Shown: one piece after another, positions 16,841-25,474 of the stretch
Position numbering within the stretch: position 1 is the first letter of the stretch
Layout: every line of letters starts with the position of its first letter
Assembly: GCF_000429445.1 (NCBI RefSeq)
Contig: NZ_AUBW01000003.1
Span: 186,001 to 250,000, forward strand
Direction of reading: 5' to 3'
Length of the DNA: 64,000 bases
Source of the DNA: Algoriphagus terrigena DSM 22685
Lineage (GTDB): Bacteria > Bacteroidota > Bacteroidia > Cytophagales > Cyclobacteriaceae
Translations under genes and position numbers: made by a program
Notes under the pieces: generated by a model
The model's input: the letters and a program-made list of their open reading frames with translations, nothing else
Told to the model about the DNA's origin: nothing
The model's database searches: none

Positions 16841-17826
16841 TCAACAGACTGGCTCAGACACTTCAGCGGGTTGGAATCAATGGGTTTTTGCTGGGTCTGT
16901 TTGCGGCGATTGGTCTGGCGGCGATCTTTCCGGAGGTAGGCTCGGCTGAATCGGGGATTCCCTGGAAGCCGATGATCAACCTGGGAATCGCTTTTGTATT
17001 CTTCTTCTATGGAGTAAAACTGAACCCCGTACAACTCCGCGCCGGACTCTCCAACTGGAGACTCCATCTGTTGATCCAGCTTTCTACATTTTTGATTTTT
17101 CCTGTGATCGTATTGTTGCTGATGCAGGTCATGCCTTGGATTGATCCTGATTTCCGTTTGGGGATCAGCTATCTGTCGGCGCTGCCTTCTACGGTCAGCG
17201 CGTCTGTCGTGATGGTGTCGATCGCCGGAGGGAATCTGCCCGGGGCAATCTTCAATGCCAGTATTTCGAGTCTTTTGGGTGTCATCCTGACTCCGGCATG
17301 GATGGGATTTTTAGACGGCGGAGCAGCGGGTGAGATTGATTTTTGGTCTACGCTCGGCGAGCTCACGCTGAAGGTGATCCTGCCTGTGACTCTTGGGATA
17401 CTAGCCCATGGATGGCTTTTCCCCAAGCTAAAAACCATCCTGCCTAAACTTAAATACGTGGATCAGACGGTGATCATGATGATCGTCTTCACCTCATTTG
17501 CAGAGTCATTTTCTCAAAGAATCTTTTCGGCTTACAGTATTTCAACGCTGCTGACGGTCAGTGTCACGGTGCTCGGCATCTTTATCTTAATCTGGCTTAT
17601 CCTGGAGCTGATCAGTCGGTCTCTCGGGTTTAGTATTGAAGACAGGATCACGACGCTTTTTTGCGGATCCAAAAAATCCCTGGTTCACGCAGTAGTCATC
17701 GGAAAAGTGATTTTCCCGGATGCAGCCGTACTTGGTCTCGTTCTTCTGCCAGTGATGCTTTACCACATCCAGCAGCTGATCTTGGGAAGTATAATCGCCG
17801 GATATTTTGGAAGGCGAAACGTCTGA
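16837..17826 (+). CDS. Bile acid:sodium symporter family (YfeH/SBF-like) transporter
   Basis: This 329-residue membrane protein has about ten hydrophobic segments. It matches the SBF-like group: an N-terminal INLGIAFVFFFYGVKL, then LSALPSTVSASVVMVSIAGGNLPGAIFNASISSLLGVILTP with the split-helix S-x-N/A pattern, and GSKKSLVHAVVIGKVIF near the C-terminus. The substrate of this branch is unknown despite the family name. Its ATG overlaps the stop codon of the methyltransferase by four bases. Confidence 0.88.
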   Translation: MINRLAQTLQRVGINGFLLGLFAAIGLAAIFPEVGSAESGIPWKPMINLGIAFVFFFYGVKLNPVQLRAGLSNWRLHLLIQLSTFLIFPVIVLLLMQVMPWIDPDFRLGISYLSALPSTVSASVVMVSIAGGNLPGAIFNASISSLLGVILTPAWMGFLDGGAAGEIDFWSTLGELTLKVILPVTLGILAHGWLFPKLKTILPKLKYVDQTVIMMIVFTSFAESFSQRIFSAYSISTLLTVSVTVLGIFILIWLILELISRSLGFSIEDRITTLFCGSKKSLVHAVVIGKVIFPDAAVLGLVLLPVMLYHIQQLILGSIIAGYFGRRNV

Positions 17827-17895
17827 TTTTGAGGAGTCTTGCTTGTTGTCGTCTATTTTGGTTTCTTTAATACTGCTTTTTAAAAGATTCTTCAC

Positions 17896-18534
17896 ATGGG
17901 AAAAATTGGATTGATTTCATTGAGCGTGCTTTTACTATTGGTGTCCTGCGGAAAAGGCCCGGATGCCAAAAATCCTGAAGGTGAAACTTCGGATCAAGCC
18001 CCCGTCGTCGCAGTTGCCCCTGGAATTCCCGATCCGGATACTACCGACCAAATCCCCGGAGATCAATACCTGATTGATGCCATATCTCAAGAAACTGCTG
18101 CTAAGGTTCGGGCAAGATTGGAATCACTTTTGGCTGAAGATCTGAAGGTTGGGATTGTGGATTCACTCAGCAGGAGATTCATTTTCCTGGAATATGATCT
18201 CGACGGAGACGCTGCCAAGGAGATTTTCGTCGGGCTGACCGGACCCTATTTTTGTGGCAGTGGCGGTTGTACCCAGTATATTTTAAAAGACAACGGAGAA
18301 GTTCTGACAAAATTTACCGTGTCAGATTACCCTGTCGTAATAGCTCCGGACAAGACAAACGGGTGGAACGATCTGTATATCCAAAGTGGAGGCGACTACC
18401 GGGTGGTAAAATTTGATGGGAAAACTTACCCCGCAAACCCATCCATCCTTCCCAAATTGGGAATGATTCCCGGTGACGGACTACCCAGAGCTTTGGATTT
18501 CATGAATGATAATTACCCCTGGTTTTCATTCTGA
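17896..18534 (+). CDS. Lipoprotein of unknown function with a DxDGD loop
   Basis: This 212-residue protein has a lipoprotein signal and lipobox LVSC (acceptor C18). A low-complexity linker (about 20-60, rich in D, P and T) precedes a compact domain. The domain contains YDLDGDAAKEIFVGL, an EF-hand-like or FG-GAP-like calcium loop, and a CGSGGC pair of cysteines followed by TQYILKDNGEVL. No enzyme signature is seen. Its last 22 bases overlap the tail of the convergent MscS gene. It follows the symporter by 69 bases and may be cotranscribed. Confidence 0.8.
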   Translation: MGKIGLISLSVLLLLVSCGKGPDAKNPEGETSDQAPVVAVAPGIPDPDTTDQIPGDQYLIDAISQETAAKVRARLESLLAEDLKVGIVDSLSRRFIFLEYDLDGDAAKEIFVGLTGPYFCGSGGCTQYILKDNGEVLTKFTVSDYPVVIAPDKTNGWNDLYIQSGGDYRVVKFDGKTYPANPSILPKLGMIPGDGLPRALDFMNDNYPWFSF

Positions 18535-21089
18535 GCGTCGTTTTCTGGAGTAGTTGGATTCAAATTCTCTGGAACGGTTTTGAGGTAAAGGTCCCGCTGA
18601 GGGAATGGAATTCGAACGCCGTTGGCCTTAAAGGTCAGATCTATCTTGGAGATCACTTCCCCTTTGACAAACGGATAATCCATGTAGTTTGCAAGCCAAA
18701 AGGTGATTTCAATCTCAATGCTGCTTTCTGAAAACTCCAGAGGAACAACCCGCGGGACGGGAACTTGTCTGATCCGGAGATCATTGGCGATGACGTCTTT
18801 CAGCAGGCGGACAGCCAATTCCAGATCTGTGCCATAAGCGACTCCAACCACCAAAGAGAGTTTTCTTCCCTTTCCGGTGGTCCAGTTGATCATCTGCTTG
18901 CTGATTAGATCGCCATTTGGGATCACGGCTGTGGAGCCCTCAAACATGTTGACGACACTGCTGCGGAAGCCGATGGACTTCATGATGCCTGGCTTTCCTT
19001 CGACCTCGATCAGATCGCCGACTTTTACTGTGTTTTCGAAAGCAATGATCAATCCGCTGACGAGGTTGTTGACCAGCCCCTGGAGACCGAGTCCAATGCC
19101 CACTGACAATGCACCCAGAATGATTGTGATCTTATCCAGCGGGATTCCTGACGCGGCAAATGCCAAAAATAAACCCAAAGAAATGACGAAGATCTGAACC
19201 AACAGCAGCCAGCTCCCGAAGCTGACCCGTTTCCGCTGCTCTGGAGAATTGATGGCTTCCGGCTCTGCAGAAAAGATTGACAACAGTCTGGAAATCAATA
19301 CTGCGACAAATAGGATAATGAGAAAGACAAAGAGCCCGTTGATCGTGAACTGATAGGATCCGATCATCCGATCGGCTGTCAGGAACGCGGTGATAGACTC
19401 AGAGATTTGCGTAAACCGGTAGAAATTTTTGCCTACCAATGCTCCCCAACCTACGATCAGGAAGGTGTAAAAGATGCCTGGAGCTCTGTTTCCCAATTTG
19501 TTGAAATTTATAAAAAACAGCTCCCGCTCCTGGTTATGGTAGATCTTGGTGGCTATAGACAGGCCTTGGTTGACCAGTCGGACGGTCCACAGAAGCAAGA
19601 TTCCGACGACGATGCCGATGTATCCGGCCAGTAGGAATGACTTGGCTAAATTGAACCTTCCCGTGATGTTCATCATCAGGGAGATAAACTCAAAAAGTCC
19701 CATCAAGTAGATAAAGTAGATGATCCTTTTCTCCTTCAGTTGCCTGTTTTGTTTTTTCAGAACAGTAAATACCAAAAATAAAATACCGAAAAGCGACAAG
19801 CCCATGATCAGGTAGCGCTCTGTAACGGTGGGCAGCAGAAGCATGTTGGTGATGCCGGCGATGAGGAAAACCAACACGGTGCAGATCCAGAAGAACATCC
19901 AGAACCGGTTGAGATATCCGATGAAAATGATGGTCAGCGAAATGGAAGCAAGCAACCAGATCAGCCAATAAAAGATAAAGGGAGGATTGATGAAAAAGAA
20001 CTGATAGAATCCCAATACAATGACCATTGCAGATAGAAACGGTAATTTCAAAACCACTTTTCCATCATCGTGCTCGTCAATTTCATGCAGGTTCACCGTC
20101 CTCTTCTTGAGATTTGCCAGAAAAATCCAGGACGCCAGCACTAAAAAGACTAAAACAACCAACCTGCTTTCCCGAAGTTTTAAGTAAAAGGCCAGGGCGT
20201 ATTTTTCCTTGGTATAAGAAAAGCTAAAAGCATCCGAAAGACTTTTGGTAAAGAATGGGTGGGTGAGGTCTTTTGGGATTTCATCTTCAAAGCTGGCTTC
20301 ATTGAGATTTTTCCTGAGTAGTTCTAAGTTTTCGAGATGGTTGTTCAGTTCAAAAACCAAGGCATTGATGGACGTTTGGAGGCTATCCAGTTTGCTGCTG
20401 AAGGTCTTGACCGAATCTTCGACGGGCTTGATTTCATTGTTAAGCTCACTCAATAAGAAGGCGTATTGCCTGGTCTGAAGCGAATCGGGGGGGAAGAGGT
20501 AGAGGTCCTTTTCAGCGTAGATGGAGTCGATCCGATACAGGGAATGCCTAAATGTGCTTGCAAACAGATCAACGCGTGTTTTTTCTTCGACTAGTTCGTC
20601 CAGCATTTCTCTGAAAATCGAAGCCGATACGGTCACATTTCTGTCTGTTTGGAAGTCAGAGGCATCAGGGAAGATTCGTTCGAGGACCACAGGTACGAGC
20701 TGCTGAAATTCGATCAGCTTCCTCCGGATTCTTTGCTGATCCACCCCTTTGTTCAATAAGCCTTTTAATTTGAAATTCTCACTTTTCAACTCTCCGATGA
20801 GTTGGTGTTGCTTGAGATAGACTTTTCTACCCTCAAATTTGTCCTGACTTCTCAGATATTCATCATGACCGATCTGCTGGACCTGTCGGATGAATTCAGA
20901 CTTGGTGCTATCCGGTTTTGGAGCGCCCTCCTCCGCCTGTGCGCCTGATGAAACCTGCAAGGTGTCGGACTGCTGACAGAACACTGGCACAGCAGTAAGG
21001 AGGAGAAAGAATAGCGAGAAAAAGACCGTCAAAAATCCTGACCGGTGGGCTTTGTAGATCCCCTGAAATGAGCGTGCGCTTTCGTTCAT
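18513..21089 (-). CDS. Large MscS-family mechanosensitive ion channel
   Basis: This 858-residue protein has a signal peptide (about 1-40), a periplasmic helical and coiled-coil region (about 60-290) and some eight to ten transmembrane segments. At its C-terminal end is the MscS core (about 620-840): the pore helix LGLQGLVNNLVSGLIIAFENTVKVGDLIEVEG and the beta domain with GFRSSVVNMFEGSTAVIPNGDLISKQMINWT. The layout resembles MscK/MscM-type channels that release solutes on hypo-osmotic shock. The start was put at MNESARSF (21089); two earlier in-frame starts, at 21107 and 21143, are possible. The C-terminal codons overlap the convergent lipoprotein gene by 22 bases. Confidence 0.92.
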   Translation of the reverse strand: MNESARSFQGIYKAHRSGFLTVFFSLFFLLLTAVPVFCQQSDTLQVSSGAQAEEGAPKPDSTKSEFIRQVQQIGHDEYLRSQDKFEGRKVYLKQHQLIGELKSENFKLKGLLNKGVDQQRIRRKLIEFQQLVPVVLERIFPDASDFQTDRNVTVSASIFREMLDELVEEKTRVDLFASTFRHSLYRIDSIYAEKDLYLFPPDSLQTRQYAFLLSELNNEIKPVEDSVKTFSSKLDSLQTSINALVFELNNHLENLELLRKNLNEASFEDEIPKDLTHPFFTKSLSDAFSFSYTKEKYALAFYLKLRESRLVVLVFLVLASWIFLANLKKRTVNLHEIDEHDDGKVVLKLPFLSAMVIVLGFYQFFFINPPFIFYWLIWLLASISLTIIFIGYLNRFWMFFWICTVLVFLIAGITNMLLLPTVTERYLIMGLSLFGILFLVFTVLKKQNRQLKEKRIIYFIYLMGLFEFISLMMNITGRFNLAKSFLLAGYIGIVVGILLLWTVRLVNQGLSIATKIYHNQERELFFINFNKLGNRAPGIFYTFLIVGWGALVGKNFYRFTQISESITAFLTADRMIGSYQFTINGLFVFLIILFVAVLISRLLSIFSAEPEAINSPEQRKRVSFGSWLLLVQIFVISLGLFLAFAASGIPLDKITIILGALSVGIGLGLQGLVNNLVSGLIIAFENTVKVGDLIEVEGKPGIMKSIGFRSSVVNMFEGSTAVIPNGDLISKQMINWTTGKGRKLSLVVGVAYGTDLELAVRLLKDVIANDLRIRQVPVPRVVPLEFSESSIEIEITFWLANYMDYPFVKGEVISKIDLTFKANGVRIPFPQRDLYLKTVPENLNPTTPENDAQNENQG

Positions 21090-21380
21090 TCTAAAATTAT
21101 GTGGCATTGATTCCAAGCTAGGTAAAACAGGATAAACAAACAATAATGGCTGGTTTCGCTCACGGTTAGGATGAGTTAGACTCCGTCGGGATATCTCCTT
21201 TTTTCAGCACCGAATTTTCTGTAAACAATTCAGTGACAAAAAAGTTGAGTCGTCATTTCCGGTTTTGAGCGGCAGAGGTGATCGTATTTGAATCATATTT
21301 CTTTCGATTCAACTGCGGAGATTGGTAACATGGCCGAAAAAATGCGATCAAAAAAGTAATTCAAATTGGGACAATATTTA

Positions 21381-21388
21381 TAAATTTG
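21381..21388 (+). promoter_or_regulatory. Putative -7 box of the CsgG-like gene
   Basis: TAAATTTG matches the Bacteroidota sigma-A -7 consensus TAnnTTTG and lies 49 bases before the ATG at 21438. No good -33 element is seen at the usual spacing. Confidence 0.45.
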
Positions 21389-21437
21389 GATGTATTCTTT
21401 AGTATTCAATAAATTTTTACTTAAAATTTTACAAAAT

Positions 21438-22298
21438 ATGAAATCAATTGGATTGATCTTAATGGCGCTTTTTTTGGCCACTTCACTTGTTTTTGCGCAG
21501 GCCAAACCGGATGTGTTGACGCTTAATTCCGGAGAGCGTAAGGAAGGAAAGGTCACAGGTGTAACCGAAACCACCGTCAAATTCAGATACAACGGTGAAG
21601 ATTTTGACTATGAGATCGCCAAGAAAGATCTCAGTCAGATCGAATTTTCGAGTGGGAGAGTAGAGAAGTTTTCAACTGGGCAGTCTATGACCGGCACCTC
21701 AGCCACTTCGAATCCCGGCAGCTCACCGGATAGACACAACAAAGTGGCAGTTTTGCCATTTGATTTCATCTCAAATGACCCGGGAATGCAGTCTGCGTCT
21801 ATGAAAACGTTAACTCAGAACAGTACCGCTAATTTTGTGAAAGGCGAATACGGGACCCTTACCCTGCAGGATCCGATGACCACCAACGCCCTGCTGGCAA
21901 AAAACAATGTTACCGGTGACAATCTTGCTGCCTTTACCCCTGTCGAGCTTGCCCAGCTTTTGGGTGTTGAATATATCATCTACGGGACTGTCAATATTAC
22001 CAACAAAGGCACTTCCACTTATGGATCGGCGGGTACGACCTATAATCAAAAGGAGACTTCCACCTACGACCAGAACAAAAGCACTGATAAGACTAAGGGA
22101 GGGGCATATACAGCCAGCAGCTCCACAACTACTGTAAACTATGACACCTCTGTAGATCTGAGGATGTTCAATGACCGGGGGGATAATCTTTACAGTCAAT
22201 CCAGACACGTCTTCGGGACCGAGGCGGATGCATACAAGTCAGGGGTGGAATATATGCTCAAGCGAACTCCTTTTGGTTCAAAATACGGCAAAAAATAA
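21438..22298 (+). CDS. CsgG-like protein with an N-terminal Sm-like domain
   Basis: This 286-residue secreted protein has a signal peptide (1-20, LVFAQ). Residues 22-80 (TLNSGERKEGKVTGVTETTV, then DLSQIEFSSGRVEKF) look like a small Sm-like beta domain. Residues 105-280 resemble the CsgG/TolB-N type (KVAVLPFDFISND, LAQLLGVEYIIYGTVNI), with a Ser/Thr/Tyr-rich insertion around 200-240. CsgG proteins form secretion pores for curli, but this one has no lipobox cysteine and no curli genes nearby, so that role should not be assumed. It is a single gene, ended by a hairpin terminator. Confidence 0.75.
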   Translation: MKSIGLILMALFLATSLVFAQAKPDVLTLNSGERKEGKVTGVTETTVKFRYNGEDFDYEIAKKDLSQIEFSSGRVEKFSTGQSMTGTSATSNPGSSPDRHNKVAVLPFDFISNDPGMQSASMKTLTQNSTANFVKGEYGTLTLQDPMTTNALLAKNNVTGDNLAAFTPVELAQLLGVEYIIYGTVNITNKGTSTYGSAGTTYNQKETSTYDQNKSTDKTKGGAYTASSSTTTVNYDTSVDLRMFNDRGDNLYSQSRHVFGTEADAYKSGVEYMLKRTPFGSKYGKK

Positions 22299-22301
22299 GA
22301 A

Positions 22302-22326
22302 AGCCCGGGTTTACCGGGCTCCTTTT
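22302..22326 (+). terminator. Terminator of the CsgG-like gene
   Basis: AGCCCGG-GTTTA-CCGGGCT is followed by CCTTTT, 3 bases after the stop codon. It may also serve the convergent acyl-CoA-binding protein gene. Confidence 0.75.
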
Positions 22327-22336
22327 ATTGGAAGTT

Positions 22337-22597
22337 CTACAGGTATTTTTCGGATAATTTCTCGACCAATTCGATGTAGAGCTCAGCCGCTTCGGCTTTA
22401 CTTTTGCCCTTGAAGGCAAGCCAGCTGCTATACTTGGCTGCCGCTTTAAAATCAAATCCTCCAGGCCGTTCGGTTTCGTTGTCTCCTTCGGTAGCTTGTT
22501 TGTATAGACCATACAGTCTCAGCAACTCGTCATTGCCTGGTCTGGTGGTGAATTTTTGGGTGAGAGCGGCGGCTTCCTCCAAGGTTGATGGTTTCAT
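22337..22597 (-). CDS. Acyl-CoA-binding protein
   Basis: This 86-residue protein has the length and pattern of eukaryote-type ACBP: FTTRPGNDELLRLYGLYKQATEGD, then RPGGFDFKAAAKYSSWLAFKGKSKAEA and a last helix YIELVEKL. The key ligand-binding Tyr and Lys residues (Y-x-x-Y-K-Q and the W-x-x-x-K-G-K segment) are present. It binds long-chain acyl-CoA in the cytoplasm. A longer open frame reaches 22711, but its extra residues overlap the citrate synthase terminator, so MKPSTLEE is taken as the start. It is a single gene between two terminators. Confidence 0.92.
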   Translation of the reverse strand: MKPSTLEEAAALTQKFTTRPGNDELLRLYGLYKQATEGDNETERPGGFDFKAAAKYSSWLAFKGKSKAEAAELYIELVEKLSEKYL

Positions 22598-22668
22598 AGA
22601 TAATTTGGTTAGTGCCCTCAAATTGCCAAAAATGGCACTAATATCAAATACATCAACGCTAGGGAAAT

Positions 22669-22697
22669 GAAAAAGCCATCCCTTTTCAGGAATGGCT
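22669..22697 (-). terminator. Terminator of the citrate synthase gene
   Basis: On the minus strand AGCCATTCC-TGAAAA-GGGATGGCT is followed by a T-rich run, starting 24 bases after the gltA stop codon. Confidence 0.8.
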
Positions 22698-22720
22698 TTG
22701 GTCTTTATCAAGTATGGCGA

Positions 22721-24007
22721 TTATCTTTTGTTGATGAAAACGTATTCGCGCTCGGTAGCGCCAACATAAACCTGACGTGGTCTGCCGATTGGCTCCTTGT
22801 TTTCACGCATCTCTTTCCACTGAGCAATCCAGCCGGGAAGTCTGCCCAATGCAAACATCACGGTGAACATGTCGGTTGGAATACCCAAGGCGCGGTAGAT
22901 GATGCCTGAGTAGAAATCCACGTTAGGATAGAGTTTTCTGTCGATGAAATATTGATCATTCAGCGCAGCATACTCCAGTTCTTTGGCGATTTCAAGTACA
23001 GGATCTGTCACTCCCAATCTGCTCAAAACCTCATCCGCAGCTTGCTTGATGATCTTAGCCCGAGGATCAAAGTTTTTGTAAACACGGTGGCCAAAGCCCA
23101 TCAGACGAAACGGATCGTTTTTGTCTTTTGCTTTGTCCAGGTATTTTTTGGCATCGCCGCCATCCGCTTTGATTGCTTCCAGCATTTCGATCACGGACTG
23201 GTTGGCTCCACCGTGCAGTGGGCCCCAAAGCGCGTTGATGCCTGCGGAAATAGCTGCGTAGATGGATGCTTGGGAAGAACCGACCATTCTTACGGTAGAT
23301 GTAGAGCAGTTTTGCTCGTGATCAGCGTGAAGGATCAGTAGCTTGTCCAAAGCCGTAGCGACGACGGGATCGGATTCATATTGCTCTGCCGGCAAGGCAA
23401 ACATCATCTTAAGGAAGTTGGCGCAATAGTCCAGATTATTGTCTGGATAGTTTACCGGATGTCCGATTTTGTTCTTGAAAGCCCAAGCTGCAAAAGTTGG
23501 CATCTTGGCCAGCAAGCGAATGATGCTCAGATTGATTTCTTCGTCTGTTTGGTTTGGATTCAGTGAATCAGGATAGAATGCAGAAAGAGAACAAATCAGC
23601 GAAGAGAGAACCCCCATCGGGTGTGCATTGGAAGGAAATCCTGCCAAAATCTTCTTGATGTCTTCATGAACAAGTGTGTGCTGGGTGATTTCTTTGCTGA
23701 AAGCATCATACTCAGCTTGGGTAGGCAGCTCACCGTAGATCAGCAGGTAGGCTACTTCAAGGAAGGTTGATTTTTTAGAAAGCTCGTCAATCTTATAGCC
23801 ACGATACCTTAATATTCCTTCCTCGCCGTCAAGAAATGTGATTGCACTTTTGGTCGCTCCGGTATTTTTATAGCCAGGATCCAGGGTAATCAATCCTGAG
23901 ACATCTCGTAGCTTACCGATTTCAATTGCACTTTCATTTTCAGTACCTGTGATTACAGGAAATTCATATTCTTGCCCCTTATAGGACAGCTTGGCGGAAT
24001 CAGACAT
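22721..24007 (-). CDS. gltA: Citrate synthase
   Basis: This 428-residue type II (hexameric, E. coli-like) citrate synthase condenses acetyl-CoA and oxaloacetate. It has the N-terminal GFKNT-like domain (LDPGYKNTGATKSAITFLDGEEGILRYRGY) and the active-site segments WGPLHGGANQ (His), GFGHRVYKNFDPRA (His) and VDFYSGIIYRALGIP (Asp). The ending PIGRPRQVYVGATEREY is typical. It is a single gene with its own terminator. Confidence 0.98.
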   Translation of the reverse strand: MSDSAKLSYKGQEYEFPVITGTENESAIEIGKLRDVSGLITLDPGYKNTGATKSAITFLDGEEGILRYRGYKIDELSKKSTFLEVAYLLIYGELPTQAEYDAFSKEITQHTLVHEDIKKILAGFPSNAHPMGVLSSLICSLSAFYPDSLNPNQTDEEINLSIIRLLAKMPTFAAWAFKNKIGHPVNYPDNNLDYCANFLKMMFALPAEQYESDPVVATALDKLLILHADHEQNCSTSTVRMVGSSQASIYAAISAGINALWGPLHGGANQSVIEMLEAIKADGGDAKKYLDKAKDKNDPFRLMGFGHRVYKNFDPRAKIIKQAADEVLSRLGVTDPVLEIAKELEYAALNDQYFIDRKLYPNVDFYSGIIYRALGIPTDMFTVMFALGRLPGWIAQWKEMRENKEPIGRPRQVYVGATEREYVFINKR

Positions 24008-24220
24008 ATATCGTTTTTTGGATTACTTGTATTTCGTGAAAAACATCAAAAGACGCCCTTAAGTTAATAAACTCGAATGTTTTTTGGAATTTTATTATAA
24101 GGAGGGGCAGTTTATTATTTCGGAAGCGATTTCGTAAACGTTTTTTTGAAAATCTCAATTCTTGGATATCCCTCTTTTTCATGGCGTTGTTCTCCAAGAG
24201 CTTCCGGGTGGACCGGGATT

Positions 24221-24240
24221 AAAAAAAGCCCAGGAGGGCT
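24221..24240 (-). terminator. Terminator at the end of the SUF operon
   Basis: On the minus strand AGCCCTCCTGGGCT is followed by seven T, 11 bases past the bacilliredoxin stop codon. The gap 24008-24220 upstream of gltA shows no gene. Confidence 0.85.
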
Positions 24241-24251
24241 TTTCATTTTAT

Positions 24252-24674
24252 TTAATCACAGAAATGCTCAAAGACTTCCACCAAGTGATCGCCGATCATC
24301 TTGGCATTTCTACCTTCGATGTGGTGACGCTCAATGAAGTGAACGAGTTCTCCGTCCTTGAACAAGGCCATCGCTGGGGAGGATGGAGGATAAGGCAATA
24401 CTAGTTCTCTCAGCTTTTCCACCGCGTCGCGGTCATTTCCTGCAAATACGGTCGCCAGCGTAGTCGGTTTCTTGGGAGAATTCTCCACCGCATAGCGGAT
24501 GCCCGGTCTGGCGGCGCCTGCGGCACAGCCACAAACCGAGTTGACAACCACTAGTGTGGTGCCTTTATGATTTGGGCCAAGGTGTTCCGCAACCTGCGCT
24601 GCAGTGCGGAATTCTTCGAATCCAACGTTGGAAAGTTCGGCTCTCATAGGAGCGATCAGCTCTTCAGGATACAT
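24252..24674 (-). CDS. BrxA/BrxB family bacilliredoxin
   Basis: This 140-residue thioredoxin-fold protein has the C48-G-C50 active site in VVNSVCGCAAGAARPG, the mark of the YphP/YqiW (BrxA/BrxB) family. Such proteins reduce mixed disulfides with bacillithiol or act as disulfide isomerases. SPKKPTTLATVFAGNDRDAVEKLRE and ERHHIEGRNA also fit the family. It is the last gene of the SUF operon, 27 bases after the DUF59 gene, which suggests a thiol-redox role linked to Fe-S assembly or repair. Confidence 0.92.
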   Translation of the reverse strand: MYPEELIAPMRAELSNVGFEEFRTAAQVAEHLGPNHKGTTLVVVNSVCGCAAGAARPGIRYAVENSPKKPTTLATVFAGNDRDAVEKLRELVLPYPPSSPAMALFKDGELVHFIERHHIEGRNAKMIGDHLVEVFEHFCD

Positions 24675-24701
24675 AGTATTGTGTTTTTAATTGTTCGTTT
24701 T

Positions 24702-25040
24702 TTAGAGAAAGCCAAGCTCAAGTTTGGCAGCTTCGGACATCATGTCCTGAGAATACGGAGGGTCAAAGGTGACTTCGACTTCCACGTTGTTGACTCCCTG
24801 GATCTGCTGGATTTTGTCTTTTACTTCCGAGGGGATAAATTCCGCAGAGGGACAATTGGGCGAGGTCAGGGTCATCTGCACGTAAACATTGTTGACAGGA
24901 TAGACGGTGATCTCATAGATCAAACCCAGATCATACACATCCACGGGGATCTCGGGATCATAGACCTGCTTGATAGCCATCACTACCTTATCTCTCAGGT
25001 TTGTTACCTGTCCGTTTTCCAAATTGCTCTCAGCTTCCAT
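24702..25040 (-). CDS. DUF59/MIP18-family Fe-S assembly protein
   Basis: This 112-residue protein belongs to the MIP18 (DUF59) family. It shows the core IKQVYDPEIPVDVYDLGLIYEI, MTLTSPNCPSAEFIP with the conserved cysteine, and VEVEVTFDPPYSQDMMSEAAKLELGF. Relatives called SufT or PaaD-like help mature Fe-S proteins. Its start is only 2 bases after the sufE stop, which confirms membership of the SUF operon. Confidence 0.93.
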   Translation of the reverse strand: MEAESNLENGQVTNLRDKVVMAIKQVYDPEIPVDVYDLGLIYEITVYPVNNVYVQMTLTSPNCPSAEFIPSEVKDKIQQIQGVNNVEVEVTFDPPYSQDMMSEAAKLELGFL

Positions 25041-25042
25041 TT

Positions 25043-25474
25043 TCAGGCGTTTTGCTTGGCTTGAAATGCCAGCGCGTACAGCTTCATCTGCTTAATCATC
25101 GATGCCAGGCCATTTGACCGTTGGCTCCCGATGATACTACCCATTCCGATCCGTTCGATGAAATTCAGATCAGCCTTCAGGATCTCTTCAGGGCTTCGGT
25201 CATTCAAGACCCGGATCAAAAGAGAAATCAAACCTTTGGTGATGTCCGTGTTGGAATCTGCCTGATAGTGGACTTTGCCATCTACTGTATCGGCGATCAG
25301 CCAAACCTTGGACTGACATCCCTTGATAATATTCTCCTCTTTTCGTTCCTCTTCAGGAAAAGTCTCCAGATTACCGCCGAGCTCCATGATATAGAAAATC
25401 GTCGATTCTTTGTCGTCGCCGAGGATTTCAAACTCGGAAACAATCTCTTCCTGTATTTCTTTGATACTGCTCAT
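25043..25474 (-). CDS. sufE: Cysteine desulfuration protein SufE
   Basis: This 143-residue protein accepts persulfide sulfur from SufS through its active cysteine, C53, in the motif IIKGCQSKVWL. The rest fits the family: MELGGNLETFPEEER before the motif and IGMGSIIGSQRSNGLASMI near the C-terminus. Its ATG overlaps the sufS stop codon by four bases, as expected for two subunits that act together. Confidence 0.96.
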   Translation of the reverse strand: MSSIKEIQEEIVSEFEILGDDKESTIFYIMELGGNLETFPEEERKEENIIKGCQSKVWLIADTVDGKVHYQADSNTDITKGLISLLIRVLNDRSPEEILKADLNFIERIGMGSIIGSQRSNGLASMIKQMKLYALAFQAKQNA

